From Pseudomonas rhizosphaerae (GTDB lineage: Bacteria; Pseudomonadota; Gammaproteobacteria; Pseudomonadales; Pseudomonadaceae), in NCBI RefSeq assembly GCF_000761155.1, contig NZ_CP009533.1, forward strand, positions 4,621,001 through 4,685,000: DNA of 64,000 nt, in the 5' to 3' direction. Both the position numbers and the translations under genes were made by a program. Below the pieces are notes generated by a model. The model saw only the letters and a list, made by a program, of their open reading frames with translations, was not told the origin of the DNA and did not search any database. The first letter of the stretch is position 1. The number at the start of each line of letters is the position of its first letter. Below are positions 37,866-46,610 of the stretch, one piece after another.

Positions 37866-39364
37866 CAGAAGCGCTCCAGTTCGGGAAAGGGCAGTTGTCC
37901 GTGATGGATATGCATGGCGCCGAATTCGGCACAGCGCTGCAGGGTCGGAATGTTTTTGCCGGGATTGAGCAGGCGGTCGGGGTCGAACGCCGCTTTCACG
38001 GCGTGGAACAGGGTCAGCTCGTCGCTGTTGAACTGCGCGCACATCTGGTTGATCTTCTCCCGGCCCACGCCATGCTCACCGGTGATGCTGCCGCCCACTG
38101 CCACGCACAGTTCCAGGATCTGCCCGCCTAACGCCTCGGCGCGCTCAAGCTCGCCTGACTGATTGGCATCGAACAGGATCAGCGGGTGCATGTTGCCGTC
38201 CCCGGCATGAAACACGTTGGCCACGCGCAGCCCATATTGCTCCGACAACTCGGCGATGCCCTTGAGCACGCCTGGCAGTGCGCGGCGCGGAATGGTGCCG
38301 TCCATGCAGTAGTAGTCGGGCGACAGACGCCCGACGGCAGGAAAGGCGTTCTTGCGTCCTGCCCAGAAACGCAAGCGTTCGGCCTCGTCCCGGGCCTGGC
38401 GGACCTCGGTCGCGCCAGCTTCGGTCAACACCTGATACACCCGCTGGCAATCGTCGTGCACATCAGACTCCACGCCATCGAGCTCGCACAGCAGGATCGC
38501 CTCGGCGTCCACCGGATAGCCGGCATGGATGAAGTCCTCGGCAGCGCGAATGGCCAGGTTGTCCATCATTTCCAGGCCGCCGGGGATGATCCCCGCAGCG
38601 ATGATCTGGGCCACGGCCGCACCCGCCTTTTCCACCGAGTCGAAGCTGGCCAGCAACACCTTGGCCACCTGCGGCTTGGGCAACAGCTTGACGGTCACCT
38701 CGGTGATGATGCCCAGCATGCCTTCGGAACCGGTGAACAGGGCCAGCAGGTCGAAGCCGGGCGAGTCCAGCGCATCGCTGCCCAGGGTCAGGCGCTCACC
38801 TTCGATGGTGAGCATCTGCACCTTGAGCAGGTTGTGCACGGTCAAACCGTATTTCAGGCAATGCACACCGCCCGCATTTTCCGCAACGTTGCCGCCGATC
38901 GAGCAGGCAATCTGTGATGATGGATCGGGAGCGTAGTACAGACCGTAGGGTGCCGCCGCCTGCGAGATCGCCAGGTTGCGCACGCCCGGCTGTACCCGCG
39001 CCCAGCGCCCGGCGGGGTCGATCTCGAGAATCTGCTTGAACCGAGCCATGACCAACAGCACACCCTGTTCGAGTGGCAGGGCGCCACCGGACAGCCCGGT
39101 CCCGGCGCCACGGGCAACCACCGGCACTTGGCGTTCATTGCACAGCTTGAGCAACACCTCGACCTGCTCGATACGCTCGGGCAATACCACCAGCAGCGGT
39201 ACGGTGCGATAGGCACTCAGCCCGTCGCACTCGTAGGGGCGCAAGTCTTCGGCGCGATGCAGCACGGTCAGGTCGGGAACACGAGCGTCCAGGGCCTGCA
39301 CCAGCGCGGCTTTGTCCACCTTGGGCAGAGCACCGTCGATGCGTTCGTCGTAGAGGATGTTCAT
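37865..39364 (-). CDS. glcD: glycolate oxidase FAD-linked subunit GlcD
   Basis: 499 residues, the usual size. The PCMH-type FAD domain shows PLLVVLPERIEQVEVLLKLC, ARGAGTGLSGGALPLE and SIGGNVAENAGGVHCLKYG. The C-terminal oxidase domain has VFHAGDGNMHPLILFD and SITGEHGVGREKI, and ends with FDPDRLLNPGKN. It is the catalytic subunit oxidising glycolate to glyoxylate. First gene of the operon; the 198-base gap to glcC carries two operator-like sites. Confidence 0.97.
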   Translation of the reverse strand: MNILYDERIDGALPKVDKAALVQALDARVPDLTVLHRAEDLRPYECDGLSAYRTVPLLVVLPERIEQVEVLLKLCNERQVPVVARGAGTGLSGGALPLEQGVLLVMARFKQILEIDPAGRWARVQPGVRNLAISQAAAPYGLYYAPDPSSQIACSIGGNVAENAGGVHCLKYGLTVHNLLKVQMLTIEGERLTLGSDALDSPGFDLLALFTGSEGMLGIITEVTVKLLPKPQVAKVLLASFDSVEKAGAAVAQIIAAGIIPGGLEMMDNLAIRAAEDFIHAGYPVDAEAILLCELDGVESDVHDDCQRVYQVLTEAGATEVRQARDEAERLRFWAGRKNAFPAVGRLSPDYYCMDGTIPRRALPGVLKGIAELSEQYGLRVANVFHAGDGNMHPLILFDANQSGELERAEALGGQILELCVAVGGSITGEHGVGREKINQMCAQFNSDELTLFHAVKAAFDPDRLLNPGKNIPTLQRCAEFGAMHIHHGQLPFPELERF

Positions 39365-39441
39365 GGGCGCAGGTCACCGGCTTGTCGTTCTTATGCGCTC
39401 AACAGTGGTCGTAATCGCCCAGTCTGTCTACGGTCCGAACC

Positions 39442-39456
39442 ACTGGTAGGACCAGT
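39442..39456. promoter_or_regulatory. GlcC operator candidate 1
   Basis: ACTGGT-AGG-ACCAGT is a perfect palindrome with the TGGT-N3-ACCA core bound by FadR-subfamily GntR regulators such as PdhR and LldR. It lies midway between divergent glcD and glcC, 78 bases before the glcD ATG. Confidence 0.7.
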
Positions 39457-39540
39457 TCTTTTTGCGCTAGGGCTTCTATCGCCGCCTCTACTGGCTTATT
39501 TTCAGCTGGTCGCCAAGCGCCTGGGATAAATTTCGGGCGA

Positions 39541-39551
39541 TGGTCCTACCA
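39541..39551. promoter_or_regulatory. GlcC operator candidate 2
   Basis: TGGT-CCT-ACCA repeats the same core, ending 11 bases before the glcC ATG and abutting its AGCAGG ribosome site. It could give autoregulation of glcC, and together with site 1 allow looping over the promoter region. Confidence 0.6.
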
Positions 39552-39562
39552 GCAGGCATGAC

Positions 39563-40315
39563 ATGCACACTAAACCTCAGATCGCCGATATCGTGTGCGA
39601 GCGCATCGAGCGGCTCATCGTCGATGGCGTTCTCAAGACCGGGCAGCCGTTGCCGTCGGAGCGACGCCTGGTGGAAAAGCTCGGAGTATCGCGCAATGCA
39701 CTGCGTGAAGGCCTCAAGCTGTTGCGTGCTCGCGGCATCATTGCCACCGAGCAGGGGCGCGGTTCGTTCGTGGCGTCGCTGTCACCGGCCAACGACGCCA
39801 CGCCCCTGATGCACCTGTTCAGTTCCCAGCCGCGAACCCTCTATGATTTGTTCGAAGTGCGTTCGCTGCTCGAAGGCGAATCGGCGCGGCTGGCCGCGCT
39901 GCGCGGCACCCAGGCCGATTTCGTCCTGATCGAACGCAGCTATCAAGCCTTGCTGGCGGCCCATGACCAGCCACTGGACGCCACTCGGCACGCACACTTG
40001 GACCATGCCTTCCACCTGGCCATCTGCGACGCCTCGCACAATCCGGTGCTGGTGCAGACCCTGCGCTCGCTGACTGATCTGTTGCTCAACTCGGTGTTTG
40101 CCTGCGTGAACAACCTGTACCACCGCCATCCGCAGAAACAGCAGATCGACAAGCAACACGCCAAGCTCTACACCGCCGTGATCAACCGCCAGCCCGAGCA
40201 GGCACGCAGGGCTGCCGTTGCCCACATCGAAAGCATCTGTGCCAACCTGCGCGAGATCGAAGGGGAAGAGCAGCGTCTGGTCAGGGCGACGATGCGCCTT
40301 GAAGGCTGGGCCTGA
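39563..40315 (+). CDS. glcC: GntR/FadR-family regulator of glycolate genes
   Basis: 250 residues from ATG 39563 with AGCAGG six bases upstream. N-terminal winged helix: IADIVCERIERLIVDGVL, LPSERRLVEKLGVSRNALRE, ARGIIATEQGRGSFVA. The C-terminal FCD ligand domain (about 85-230) has LYDLFEVRSLLEGESARLAA and the metal-ligand-type HLDHAFHLAICDASHN. GlcC activates glc genes when glycolate or acetate-related ligand is bound. Divergent from glcD, with two palindromic sites between. Symbol chosen from context and family. Confidence 0.92.
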   Translation: MHTKPQIADIVCERIERLIVDGVLKTGQPLPSERRLVEKLGVSRNALREGLKLLRARGIIATEQGRGSFVASLSPANDATPLMHLFSSQPRTLYDLFEVRSLLEGESARLAALRGTQADFVLIERSYQALLAAHDQPLDATRHAHLDHAFHLAICDASHNPVLVQTLRSLTDLLLNSVFACVNNLYHRHPQKQQIDKQHAKLYTAVINRQPEQARRAAVAHIESICANLREIEGEEQRLVRATMRLEGWA

Positions 40316-40324
40316 AGCGCCGCG

Positions 40325-41194
40325 CTAAGCGTTTTTCAGGCACTTGAGGTTGGCGAAGTCGTTACGCAGCTCACCCAACTTGCGCTCGATACGCACACGC
40401 TGCTCGGGCGTGCTATCCGCGGCAAGCCCCGTCATCAGGTCAATGGCGGCTTGCTCGGTGCGGGCGTAGGCCACCTTGTATTGCGGCGTCCATACCGCTT
40501 CGCGCTGTTGCAGCAACTGCGCGATCCGTGTCGGAAACTCGGCAGACTGGCGCTGCTGCAATGCCGCCAGCAGCTGGTTTTGCCAATGCTCGCGGTTGTC
40601 GATCCACTCGCGGTTCTGCGCCCCCAGGTTTTGCGACCAGTCCTGCACCCGTTGCTGCTGCGCATCGGTCAGCTTGCCGAACCACGGGGTGAGGCGTTTG
40701 CTCATGCGCTTGGCGCGTTCGTCGATCTGCGCCTGCAATGGCGGTTCGACGTATTCCTTGCGGCGCTTGATCAGGTCTTCGCTGAACGCCTGCTGCAGCG
40801 CGCGCACCTGGTTGTCATCCAGGCCCTGCAGCAGCTCCACCGCGGAGGGCGTCACTTGCACCGCAATGGCCGAAATCGCCTGTTTGGCCTCGGCTGTCCG
40901 CTCGCGCAGCGCTGGCGCGGTTACCTGCTGCTCGGCCACCATTCGCTGGACCTTGTCCAGCCATTGCAGGCTGTCTGCCAACTGCGTGGTGCAATGCCAG
41001 CGCAGATGCTCCTTGAGACGCTCGTCGAACCAGTTTTTCTGCTCGCGATTCATGTCCAGGTAGTCGTTCATCGACCAGGGAATGATCACGTCCAGATTGC
41101 GATAGGCCAGGTCCACCCGGGTGCAGCCACCGAACATCAGGCACAGGCCCATGAGCATCAAGCAGTGGAGCAGGCGACGAGACAGAGAGTTCAT
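40325..41194 (-). CDS. DUF6279 family lipoprotein
   Basis: 289 residues from ATG 41194. Lipobox LMFGGC makes Cys23 the lipidated residue. The mature protein is helical and charged: RVDLAYRNLDVIIPWSMNDY, YLDMNREQKNWFDERLKEHL, WFGKLTDAQQQRVQDWSQNL. This plan fits the DUF6279 lipoproteins of Pseudomonas. Function unknown; outer-membrane periplasmic face likely. It converges with glcC (9 bases between stops). Confidence 0.82.
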   Translation of the reverse strand: MNSLSRRLLHCLMLMGLCLMFGGCTRVDLAYRNLDVIIPWSMNDYLDMNREQKNWFDERLKEHLRWHCTTQLADSLQWLDKVQRMVAEQQVTAPALRERTAEAKQAISAIAVQVTPSAVELLQGLDDNQVRALQQAFSEDLIKRRKEYVEPPLQAQIDERAKRMSKRLTPWFGKLTDAQQQRVQDWSQNLGAQNREWIDNREHWQNQLLAALQQRQSAEFPTRIAQLLQQREAVWTPQYKVAYARTEQAAIDLMTGLAADSTPEQRVRIERKLGELRNDFANLKCLKNA

Positions 41195-41279
41195 GGCGGC
41201 AGTCCGTGCGATGGCGTTGTTGTGGTTATAGAGCCATGCCGGGGCGTGCGGTTCAGCACGATGTGGGAAAAACGCGGTG

Positions 41280-41999
41280 TCAGAAAAACGTGTGTTGGGC
41301 CTTGAGCATGAACATGCTGTCGCACTGACCATTCTGCCCTGAGTAAGCGGCGCAGTTGGCCCCGCTCAGGTCCGAGCCACTGTAGATGAAGTTCAGGTCG
41401 AAACTACCGACGGGTCGTGACATCTGCAACGACCAGTCGTTGAAAGCCCGTACTTCCTGCCCCTCGCCGATGGTGAACGGGGTGGAAAGCTGATGGTTGC
41501 TGACTTTCATGGTGAAGCCGACATCCAGCAACGGCAGGCCGCCAAGGTCGGCGAACAGCGTACTGTTCTGGCCATCGGGGGTGTTGTTGAAGGCAGCACC
41601 GAAGCGCCGGTCCAGCACCCGCAGGCCGGCGTAGAACGCGTGGGTCGCGGGGGCGTCCAGTTCCGGGTAACTGTACTGGATCACGCCCACTTCATAGCCC
41701 AGGGAGTTGTCGAACGGGTGCTTGTAGCCCAGGTAGGAATCCACCTCGAGGTTGCTGGAAGAGGTCAGGCCCATGTTGGGTGACCACTGGCCGAAATACA
41801 GGCCGCTGTCATGGGTCAGGTCCAACCCACCGTGGAACGAACTGCCCGTACTTGGCTGCACCAGGCCCACGGCCATGCTGCGCGACGGGGTGGTGCCGAG
41901 CTTGAGGTTGAAATCGCCAATGTCACGTTGAATGACCTGGGCGTAGAGAGAAGGGGGGACCGCGAGTCCGGCTATCAATAACCAGCTGGGTCTGAGCAT
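41280..41999 (-). CDS. TorF-family putative outer-membrane protein
   Basis: 239 residues from ATG 41999 with GGAGG at good spacing. Signal peptide ends PPSLYA. The rest is a beta-rich pattern of alternating residues: FNLKLGTTPSRSMAVGLVQP, GLYFGQWSPNMG, SNLEVDSYLGYKHP, YEVGVIQYSYPE, and it ends MLKAQHTFF with a terminal Phe, as in outer-membrane barrels. The family (first described as Gcw_chp) is common in Proteobacteria; transport substrate is unknown. Confidence 0.8.
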   Translation of the reverse strand: MLRPSWLLIAGLAVPPSLYAQVIQRDIGDFNLKLGTTPSRSMAVGLVQPSTGSSFHGGLDLTHDSGLYFGQWSPNMGLTSSSNLEVDSYLGYKHPFDNSLGYEVGVIQYSYPELDAPATHAFYAGLRVLDRRFGAAFNNTPDGQNSTLFADLGGLPLLDVGFTMKVSNHQLSTPFTIGEGQEVRAFNDWSLQMSRPVGSFDLNFIYSGSDLSGANCAAYSGQNGQCDSMFMLKAQHTFF

Positions 42000-42159
42000 G
42001 CCTACCTCCAGTAAGCCTGGACGGCCCGATCTAGAAGGGTGCAAGCATACCGCTCATGGGCGGTGCAGGGCTGCCATTCGTCGATTCGAGGGGATGAAGG
42101 TGATGCGAGGAGTAACGCGAAGCGGAAGTTTTGCCCGGCGCGGTGGCCGGGCCGCAAAC

Positions 42160-42348
42160 TTACTTCTTGCCCAGGCTGATGTGCTTGGACGGGGTGAAGG
42201 TCTGGCCGCTGACGCCCTTGGCAATCTGCTGGATTTCACCACCGGACTTCAGAAACGCGGCGATCTGTTCGTTGATCGACTCGCTGGTTTCAACGGCGGG
42301 AGCGGGCTTGACTTTGCTGTTGGATGCTTTAACGCGCATGGCTGCCAT
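42160..42348 (-). CDS. small conserved hypothetical protein
   Basis: 62 residues from the ATG at 42348, preceded by CAGG. Basic N-terminus (MAAMRVKASNSKVKPA), then a helical segment (SINEQIAAFLKSGGEIQQIA) and a C-terminal KGVSGQTFTPSKHISLGKK. The GGEIQQIAKG phrase resembles a segment of small Pseudomonas proteins of unknown function. It is basic enough to bind nucleic acid, but that is inference. Probably cytoplasmic. Confidence 0.7.
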   Translation of the reverse strand: MAAMRVKASNSKVKPAPAVETSESINEQIAAFLKSGGEIQQIAKGVSGQTFTPSKHISLGKK

Positions 42349-42548
42349 TAACCTGTCAAAAATTAATATGGCCAGGCATTGTACATGATTTATCCACTCC
42401 CGGCTGAGCCAGATAGACCAGCGGTGCTGGCGCAGCAGCGTCGCAGCGTAAGGAATCGGCGTACCAACCACGGGCGCAGGACGCGTTGCGCAGCCAGCGC
42501 AAGGGTTCTCGGGTAGAATGCCGAGCCAGGTGACGAGGAATATTCGAA

Positions 42549-43385
42549 ATGGCTTTAGTCGGGCGCTACAACGCATTGCAAGTGGTAAAACATACGGACT
42601 TCGGGCTGTACCTGGACGGCGGCGCGGACGGTGAGATCCTGCTGCCCAACCGCTACATCCCCAAGGACATTCCCAGCGAAGACGAAGACTGGCTGAACGT
42701 CTTCGTGTATCTGGACAGCGAAGACAAGCTGCTGGCCACCACTGAAAAACCCAAGGTTCAGGTGGGCGAGTTCGCCAGCCTCAAGGTCGTCGAGATCAAC
42801 AGCATCGGTGTTTTCCTCGACTGGGGCTTGCCCAAGGACCTGCTGCTGCCGTATTCCGAAGAAAAGCGCCAGATGAAGGCGGGCGAATACTGCGTGGTGC
42901 ATGTCTATCTGGACAAGCGTACCCGCCGCATCACCGCCACTGCACGCCTGGACCGCTACCTGGACAAACTGCCGCCGGCCTACCAGGTGGGTCAGGAGGT
43001 CGATCTGCTGGTCGTCGAAGAAACCGACATGGGCTTCAAGGCCATCATCGACAACGCCCACTGGGGCCTGATCCACAAGAACGAAGTGTTCAAGTTCCTG
43101 CGTTCCGGCAAGCAGGAGAAGGGCTACATCAAGGAGCTGCGCAGCGACGGCAAGATCGCCCTGAGCCTGCAGCCGGTTGGCGCCCAGCTGGCCAGCAGCC
43201 TCAACGCACAGATCCTCGAAAAGCTGCGCGCCAATCAGGGCACGCTGCCGGTCAGCGACAAGAGCGATCCGAAGGTCATCAGCGACCTGTTCGGTGTCAG
43301 CAAGGGCAACTTCAAGAAGGCCATCGGCGCCCTCTACAAGGACGGCCAGATCGTCATTCACGCCGACCGCATCGAACTGGCCTGA
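42549..43385 (+). CDS. S1 RNA-binding domain protein (CvfB/YitL family)
   Basis: 278 residues, GAGGAA before the ATG. Three S1-like OB units: residues 1-60 (YNALQVVKHTDFGLYLDGG), 70-135 (SLKVVEINSIGVFLDWGLP) and 150-215 (VDLLVVEETDMGFKAIIDN), then a winged-helix end (SDLFGVSKGNFKKAIGALYK). This order matches CvfB, an RNA-binding regulator of virulence genes in Staphylococcus. In Pseudomonas its targets are unknown. Cytoplasmic. Stop lies 38 bases from a convergent gene. Confidence 0.9.
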   Translation: MALVGRYNALQVVKHTDFGLYLDGGADGEILLPNRYIPKDIPSEDEDWLNVFVYLDSEDKLLATTEKPKVQVGEFASLKVVEINSIGVFLDWGLPKDLLLPYSEEKRQMKAGEYCVVHVYLDKRTRRITATARLDRYLDKLPPAYQVGQEVDLLVVEETDMGFKAIIDNAHWGLIHKNEVFKFLRSGKQEKGYIKELRSDGKIALSLQPVGAQLASSLNAQILEKLRANQGTLPVSDKSDPKVISDLFGVSKGNFKKAIGALYKDGQIVIHADRIELA

Positions 43386-43404
43386 GGCCTGCCGCGCAGC
43401 CCGG

Positions 43405-43437
43405 TGTCAGGGCTGCAGGACTGTCAGGGCTGCAGGA
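43405..43437. repeat. short tandem repeat at the 3' end of a gene
   Basis: TGTCAGGGCTGCAGGA occurs at 43405-43420 and again at 43422-43437. The second copy encodes the last codons and stop of the minus-strand gene, so the first is probably a recent duplication of that end (LQP-stop). Confidence 0.75.
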
Positions 43438-43804
43438 ACGACGCGAAGCTGACGCCGCTGCCGGTGGGGCGCACGTCCTTGAGAAAAGAATCCTTGTCGG
43501 CGCTCAGCTCCAGGCTGACCGTCGACTTGCGCTTGCCGGCGTTACGCACCACCAAGCCCTCGATGTGCTCGCGCAGGAACGCGGTGGTCACCTTCAGGTG
43601 CAGTAGCTGATCGCTGGAAGGGGTGTGCAGCAGCAAGTGAATCCATTCGTACTGGCCGATCTGCAGGCGAGCTACGGGGATGTCGAACCACCAGATATTG
43701 CGCTTGGGGTCCAGCAGGGTGAAGTGGCAGTTGTTGACGCCGAGCACCGCGCCGCCCAGTTCCTTGTTGCGACGGGCGATGGCTTGGGGTTTGTCGAGTT
43801 TCAT
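43424..43804 (-). CDS. conserved hypothetical protein
   Basis: 126 residues from ATG 43804 (MKLDKPQAIARRNKELGG). No signal or membrane segment. VNNCHFTLLDPKRNIWWFDI and EWIHLLLHTPSSDQLLHLKV suggest a compact alpha/beta fold, and the tail SGVSFASFLQP is shared with the duplicated repeat downstream. I do not recognise a domain. The gap of about 220 bases to csbD holds the two divergent promoters. Confidence 0.72.
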   Translation of the reverse strand: MKLDKPQAIARRNKELGGAVLGVNNCHFTLLDPKRNIWWFDIPVARLQIGQYEWIHLLLHTPSSDQLLHLKVTTAFLREHIEGLVVRNAGKRKSTVSLELSADKDSFLKDVRPTGSGVSFASFLQP

Positions 43805-44021
43805 GGAAATTCCTACAGGTATGACGCTTCGGCGCACTGGCCGAATCCGACCGGCATTCTGCGGGCAAATCACCGGAACATAAAGCGCTGGCAAGCCATA
43901 CGTGCATGGCCCATGAACGCGGCGTCTTCTGTTGCGCAAAATAATTTGAAACTCTGGCGGTCCGACGCTGGTCAATTCCTGTGTCGAGACAAGACATTCC
44001 TAAATGACCAGGAGACTTACC

Positions 44022-44213
44022 ATGAGCGGCACTACAGACAAGATCAAGGGCATGGCCAACGAAGCGGTCGGTAACGTCAAGCAGGGTGTAGGCAAGGCCA
44101 CCGGCAACGAAGAACTGCAAGTCAAAGGCGCAGTTCAAGAGAAGAAAGGCGAAGCACAGCAAGTCGAAGGCGACGTGAAGAATGCCGTCAAAGACACTGT
44201 GAAAAAACCCTGA
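44022..44213 (+). CDS. CsbD family stress protein
   Basis: 63 residues with AGGAG before ATG 44022. The sequence is Lys/Glu/Gly-rich and of the CsbD type: DKIKGMANEAVGNVKQGVGK, then GNEELQVKGAVQEKKGEAQQ (adjacent). CsbD-like proteins are small, disordered or helical and induced by general stress. An upstream GAAACT-N17-GTCAA stretch (43948-43975) distantly resembles an AlgU/RpoE promoter, which would fit, but the match is poor. Function unknown. Confidence 0.92.
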   Translation: MSGTTDKIKGMANEAVGNVKQGVGKATGNEELQVKGAVQEKKGEAQQVEGDVKNAVKDTVKKP

Positions 44214-44246
44214 GGTAGAGTGTTCTCTGCCTGAATGAGGTTTCCC

Positions 44247-44270
44247 AACGGTCATCAGTCGATGGCCGTT
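44247..44270 (+). other. hairpin after csbD
   Basis: AACGGTCATC and GATGGCCGTT form a 10-bp stem (one G-U pair) with an AGTC loop, 33 bases after the csbD stop. No T-run follows, so it is not a standard intrinsic terminator; it may stabilise the mRNA end. Confidence 0.45.
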
Positions 44271-44449
44271 GTGCTATTGGGCAGACATGGACGTACATAC
44301 TCTGACTGTCGTTTTTCCTGCGGCTTTGCGGTAAAAAGCCGGCGTTGAACAGCCGGACCGCGACAAGTCCTGCCGCAGCTGCCTGATTCACCCCTATCCT
44401 GCATTCACCAGGCAGCGTATTCGAAGGTTGAGTGGCGCAAGGAGACGCT

Positions 44450-45427
44450 ATGCTATTTCCCCACATGAACAACCTGCCTTTTATGAAGGTCATGGTTCGC
44501 ACGGTCAAGGAATTCGTCGACGACGAGATGCCCACCTATGCGTCGGCGTTGGCCTACCAGATGCTGTTTTCGCTGTTCCCCTTCCTGCTGTTCCTGATCG
44601 CCCTGATCGGCTTTCTGCATCTGCCTGATTTCTTTTCCTGGATGCGCCTGCAGGCCGATCTGGTTCTGCCGCCACAGGCGCTGGAACAGGTCAACCCCGT
44701 GATCGACCAGTTGCAACAGTCCAAAGGCGGATTGCTGTCCATTGGTATCGTCGTTGCCTTGTGGACGGCCTCGGCCGGTGTACGCCTGACCATGAGCGCC
44801 ATGAACGCCGCCTATGATGTGGTCGAGGAACGCCCGGCCTGGAAGCGCATTCCCTTGTCGATCTTCTACACCATTGGCTTGGCCGGCATGCTGCTGTGTG
44901 TGGCGGCCCTGATGGTCACCGGCCCGCAAGTCATGCAATGGCTGGCCGGGCAGATTGGCATGGAAGACTTCATCGTCACCCTGTGGACCATCCTGCGCTG
45001 GCCGCTGATCGTCATCCTGCTGATGATCGCCGTGGCAGTGATCTACTACGTGATGCCGGACGTGAAGCAGGAATTTCGCTTCATCACGCCAGGTTCGATG
45101 CTGGCCGTGGTGGTCTGGATCGTCGCCTCGCTGGGCTTTGCCTACTACGTGAAGACGTTCGCCGACTACAACGCCATGTACGGCAGTATTGGCGCGATCA
45201 TCGTGTTGCTGCTGTATTTCTACATCTCTTCGGCCGTGCTGTTGCTGGGCGCCGAGATGAATGCCGTGATCGAGCACATGTCGGCCGAGGGCAAGGACAA
45301 GGGCGCCAAGGATCCGGAAGAACAGGCCCCGGCCGTGGATCACACCGATACCGAGCCTGCTGGCGAAAAAGACCTGCGTACAGATCAGCCCGCGCCGTCG
45401 ACGAGTACTGCTCGCCCGTTGTCCTGA
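44450..45427 (+). CDS. YihY/BrkB family membrane protein
   Basis: 325 residues from ATG 44450 (AAGGAGACGCT upstream); a GTG six codons earlier is less likely. Six hydrophobic segments between about 35 and 280, with DDEMPTYASALAYQMLFSLF at the first, SIGIVVALWTASAGVRLTM and YGSIGAIIVLLLYFYISSAV later, are the YihY pattern once mis-annotated as ribonuclease BN. The tail (about 285-325) is charged and Pro-rich. Inner-membrane protein, function unknown. Confidence 0.9.
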   Translation: MLFPHMNNLPFMKVMVRTVKEFVDDEMPTYASALAYQMLFSLFPFLLFLIALIGFLHLPDFFSWMRLQADLVLPPQALEQVNPVIDQLQQSKGGLLSIGIVVALWTASAGVRLTMSAMNAAYDVVEERPAWKRIPLSIFYTIGLAGMLLCVAALMVTGPQVMQWLAGQIGMEDFIVTLWTILRWPLIVILLMIAVAVIYYVMPDVKQEFRFITPGSMLAVVVWIVASLGFAYYVKTFADYNAMYGSIGAIIVLLLYFYISSAVLLLGAEMNAVIEHMSAEGKDKGAKDPEEQAPAVDHTDTEPAGEKDLRTDQPAPSTSTARPLS

Positions 45428-45437
45428 ACGCGGTCTA

Positions 45438-45851
45438 TCAAGACGCGCCGACCTTCAGGCGCACCAGGGCCAGCAGGTGCTTGCTGGCCCGGTAGCGTTC
45501 CAGGCGCTGGGCCAGTTCCATAGGCAGCGAGGTGGCATCCTCAAAGCCTGAGCGTTTATAGAAGTCGTGTAGCTCAGGTGCGCAGAACAACCACACTGGT
45601 CCACCCAGCGCCTCTTGGGCCTTGCTGATCAGGCTACTACCGCAGCCTTCGTTTCGCCGTTCGACTGCTACGTGCAACCCCGTCAGCCAATGTCCTCCGG
45701 CTATGGGCATGAAGTTCGCCGCCGCAACGATGTCGCCTTCGCGTGCCACCCACCAGCGTGCATTGCCAGCACTGCGCATAGGGCTGCGTTGCGACTTGTA
45801 GAACTTGTCCAAAAGGGGCCGTGCACAGCTCGGCAGCTCACTGAATTCCAC
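45438..45851 (-). CDS. GNAT-family acetyltransferase
   Basis: 137 residues from GTG 45851, with AGGA eight bases before it; an in-frame ATG at 45989 would overlap the divergent gene and adds unlike sequence. The fold is seen in ARWWVAREGDIVAAANFMPI, then the acetyl-CoA loop region LHVAVERRNEGCGSSLISKA (R-x-x-G-x-G/A variant NEGCGS), and APELHDFYKRSGFED at the C-terminal motif B. Substrate unknown; cytoplasmic. It converges with yihY. Confidence 0.8.
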   Translation of the reverse strand: MEFSELPSCARPLLDKFYKSQRSPMRSAGNARWWVAREGDIVAAANFMPIAGGHWLTGLHVAVERRNEGCGSSLISKAQEALGGPVWLFCAPELHDFYKRSGFEDATSLPMELAQRLERYRASKHLLALVRLKVGAS

Positions 45852-45969
45852 GTATATGTGTCCTGTTATTGCCAAAGCGCCAGGTTTGCCCCATGGCGGG
45901 AAAAATTGCTTCGTGGCGACACTGGCCCTGTAGTAAGGTCCGGGCCTCTTTTTATGACGGAGATGTGCT

Positions 45970-46605
45970 GTGCAGCAGCCGATTCGCAATCCACTCTACC
46001 TGGCTGGTGTGATCAGCCCGCTCTGGCTGGCCGCCGCATTGATCGTAGCCGGCAGCCTCTATCCTGGGTACAGCCACATCAATCAGGCGATGGGCTTGTT
46101 GGGCGCCATCGACGCGCCCACCCATACCCTGTGGCCTTGGCTCAGCCACTTTCCGTTGGGCCTGTTGCTGATCGCGTTCGGTATTGGCCTGTACGCACAC
46201 CACGCCCATCTGCGATTGGCACGGTTGAGCGCATCGCTGGTCATCGTGCACGGCCTGGCAAGCCTGGTCGCCGGCTATTTTTCCTGCGACAACGGCTGTT
46301 CGCTGCAGTACCCCTCGACCCAGCAGAACCTGCACACGATTGCCAGCGTGATCATGTCCGCGAGCCTGTTGCTCGCCAGCGCGTTATGGATTTTCGTGGC
46401 GCGCCGCGAAGGCCGCAAGGGGCTTATCTGGTTGTCGTTGGTCTGCAGCCTGTTTGCACTGGGCTGCCTGCCGTGGATGGCGGCCGCCATGGACGTGGGC
46501 CGCGGCTTCGGTCTGTTCCAGCGGGTCAATTACTTCGCCTCGCTGCTGTGGGTCGCTGGGCTTGCCTGGGCACTGCTCAAGGATGATCGCAGCGGCCAGA
46601 TCTGA
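45970..46605 (+). CDS. DUF998 family membrane protein
   Basis: 211 residues from GTG 45970 with GGAG upstream. Six hydrophobic segments spread over the length, beginning LAGVISPLWLAAALIVAGSL and followed by the family phrase PGYSHINQAMGLLGAIDAP. YFSCDNGC lies in a loop, possibly with a disulfide. DUF998 proteins are inner-membrane proteins of unknown role. It runs divergently from the acetyltransferase gene and ends five bases from a convergent DUF202 gene. Confidence 0.85.
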   Translation: MQQPIRNPLYLAGVISPLWLAAALIVAGSLYPGYSHINQAMGLLGAIDAPTHTLWPWLSHFPLGLLLIAFGIGLYAHHAHLRLARLSASLVIVHGLASLVAGYFSCDNGCSLQYPSTQQNLHTIASVIMSASLLLASALWIFVARREGRKGLIWLSLVCSLFALGCLPWMAAAMDVGRGFGLFQRVNYFASLLWVAGLAWALLKDDRSGQI

Positions 46606-46610
46606 ACGGA

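Noticed and set aside
43948..43975. AlgU (RpoE-like) promoter upstream of csbD
   Set aside because: Only four of six bases fit GAACTT and the -10 is poor; too weak to list as a feature.
44247..44270. Rho-independent terminator after csbD
   Set aside because: The stem is good but no T-run follows, so it is listed only as a hairpin.
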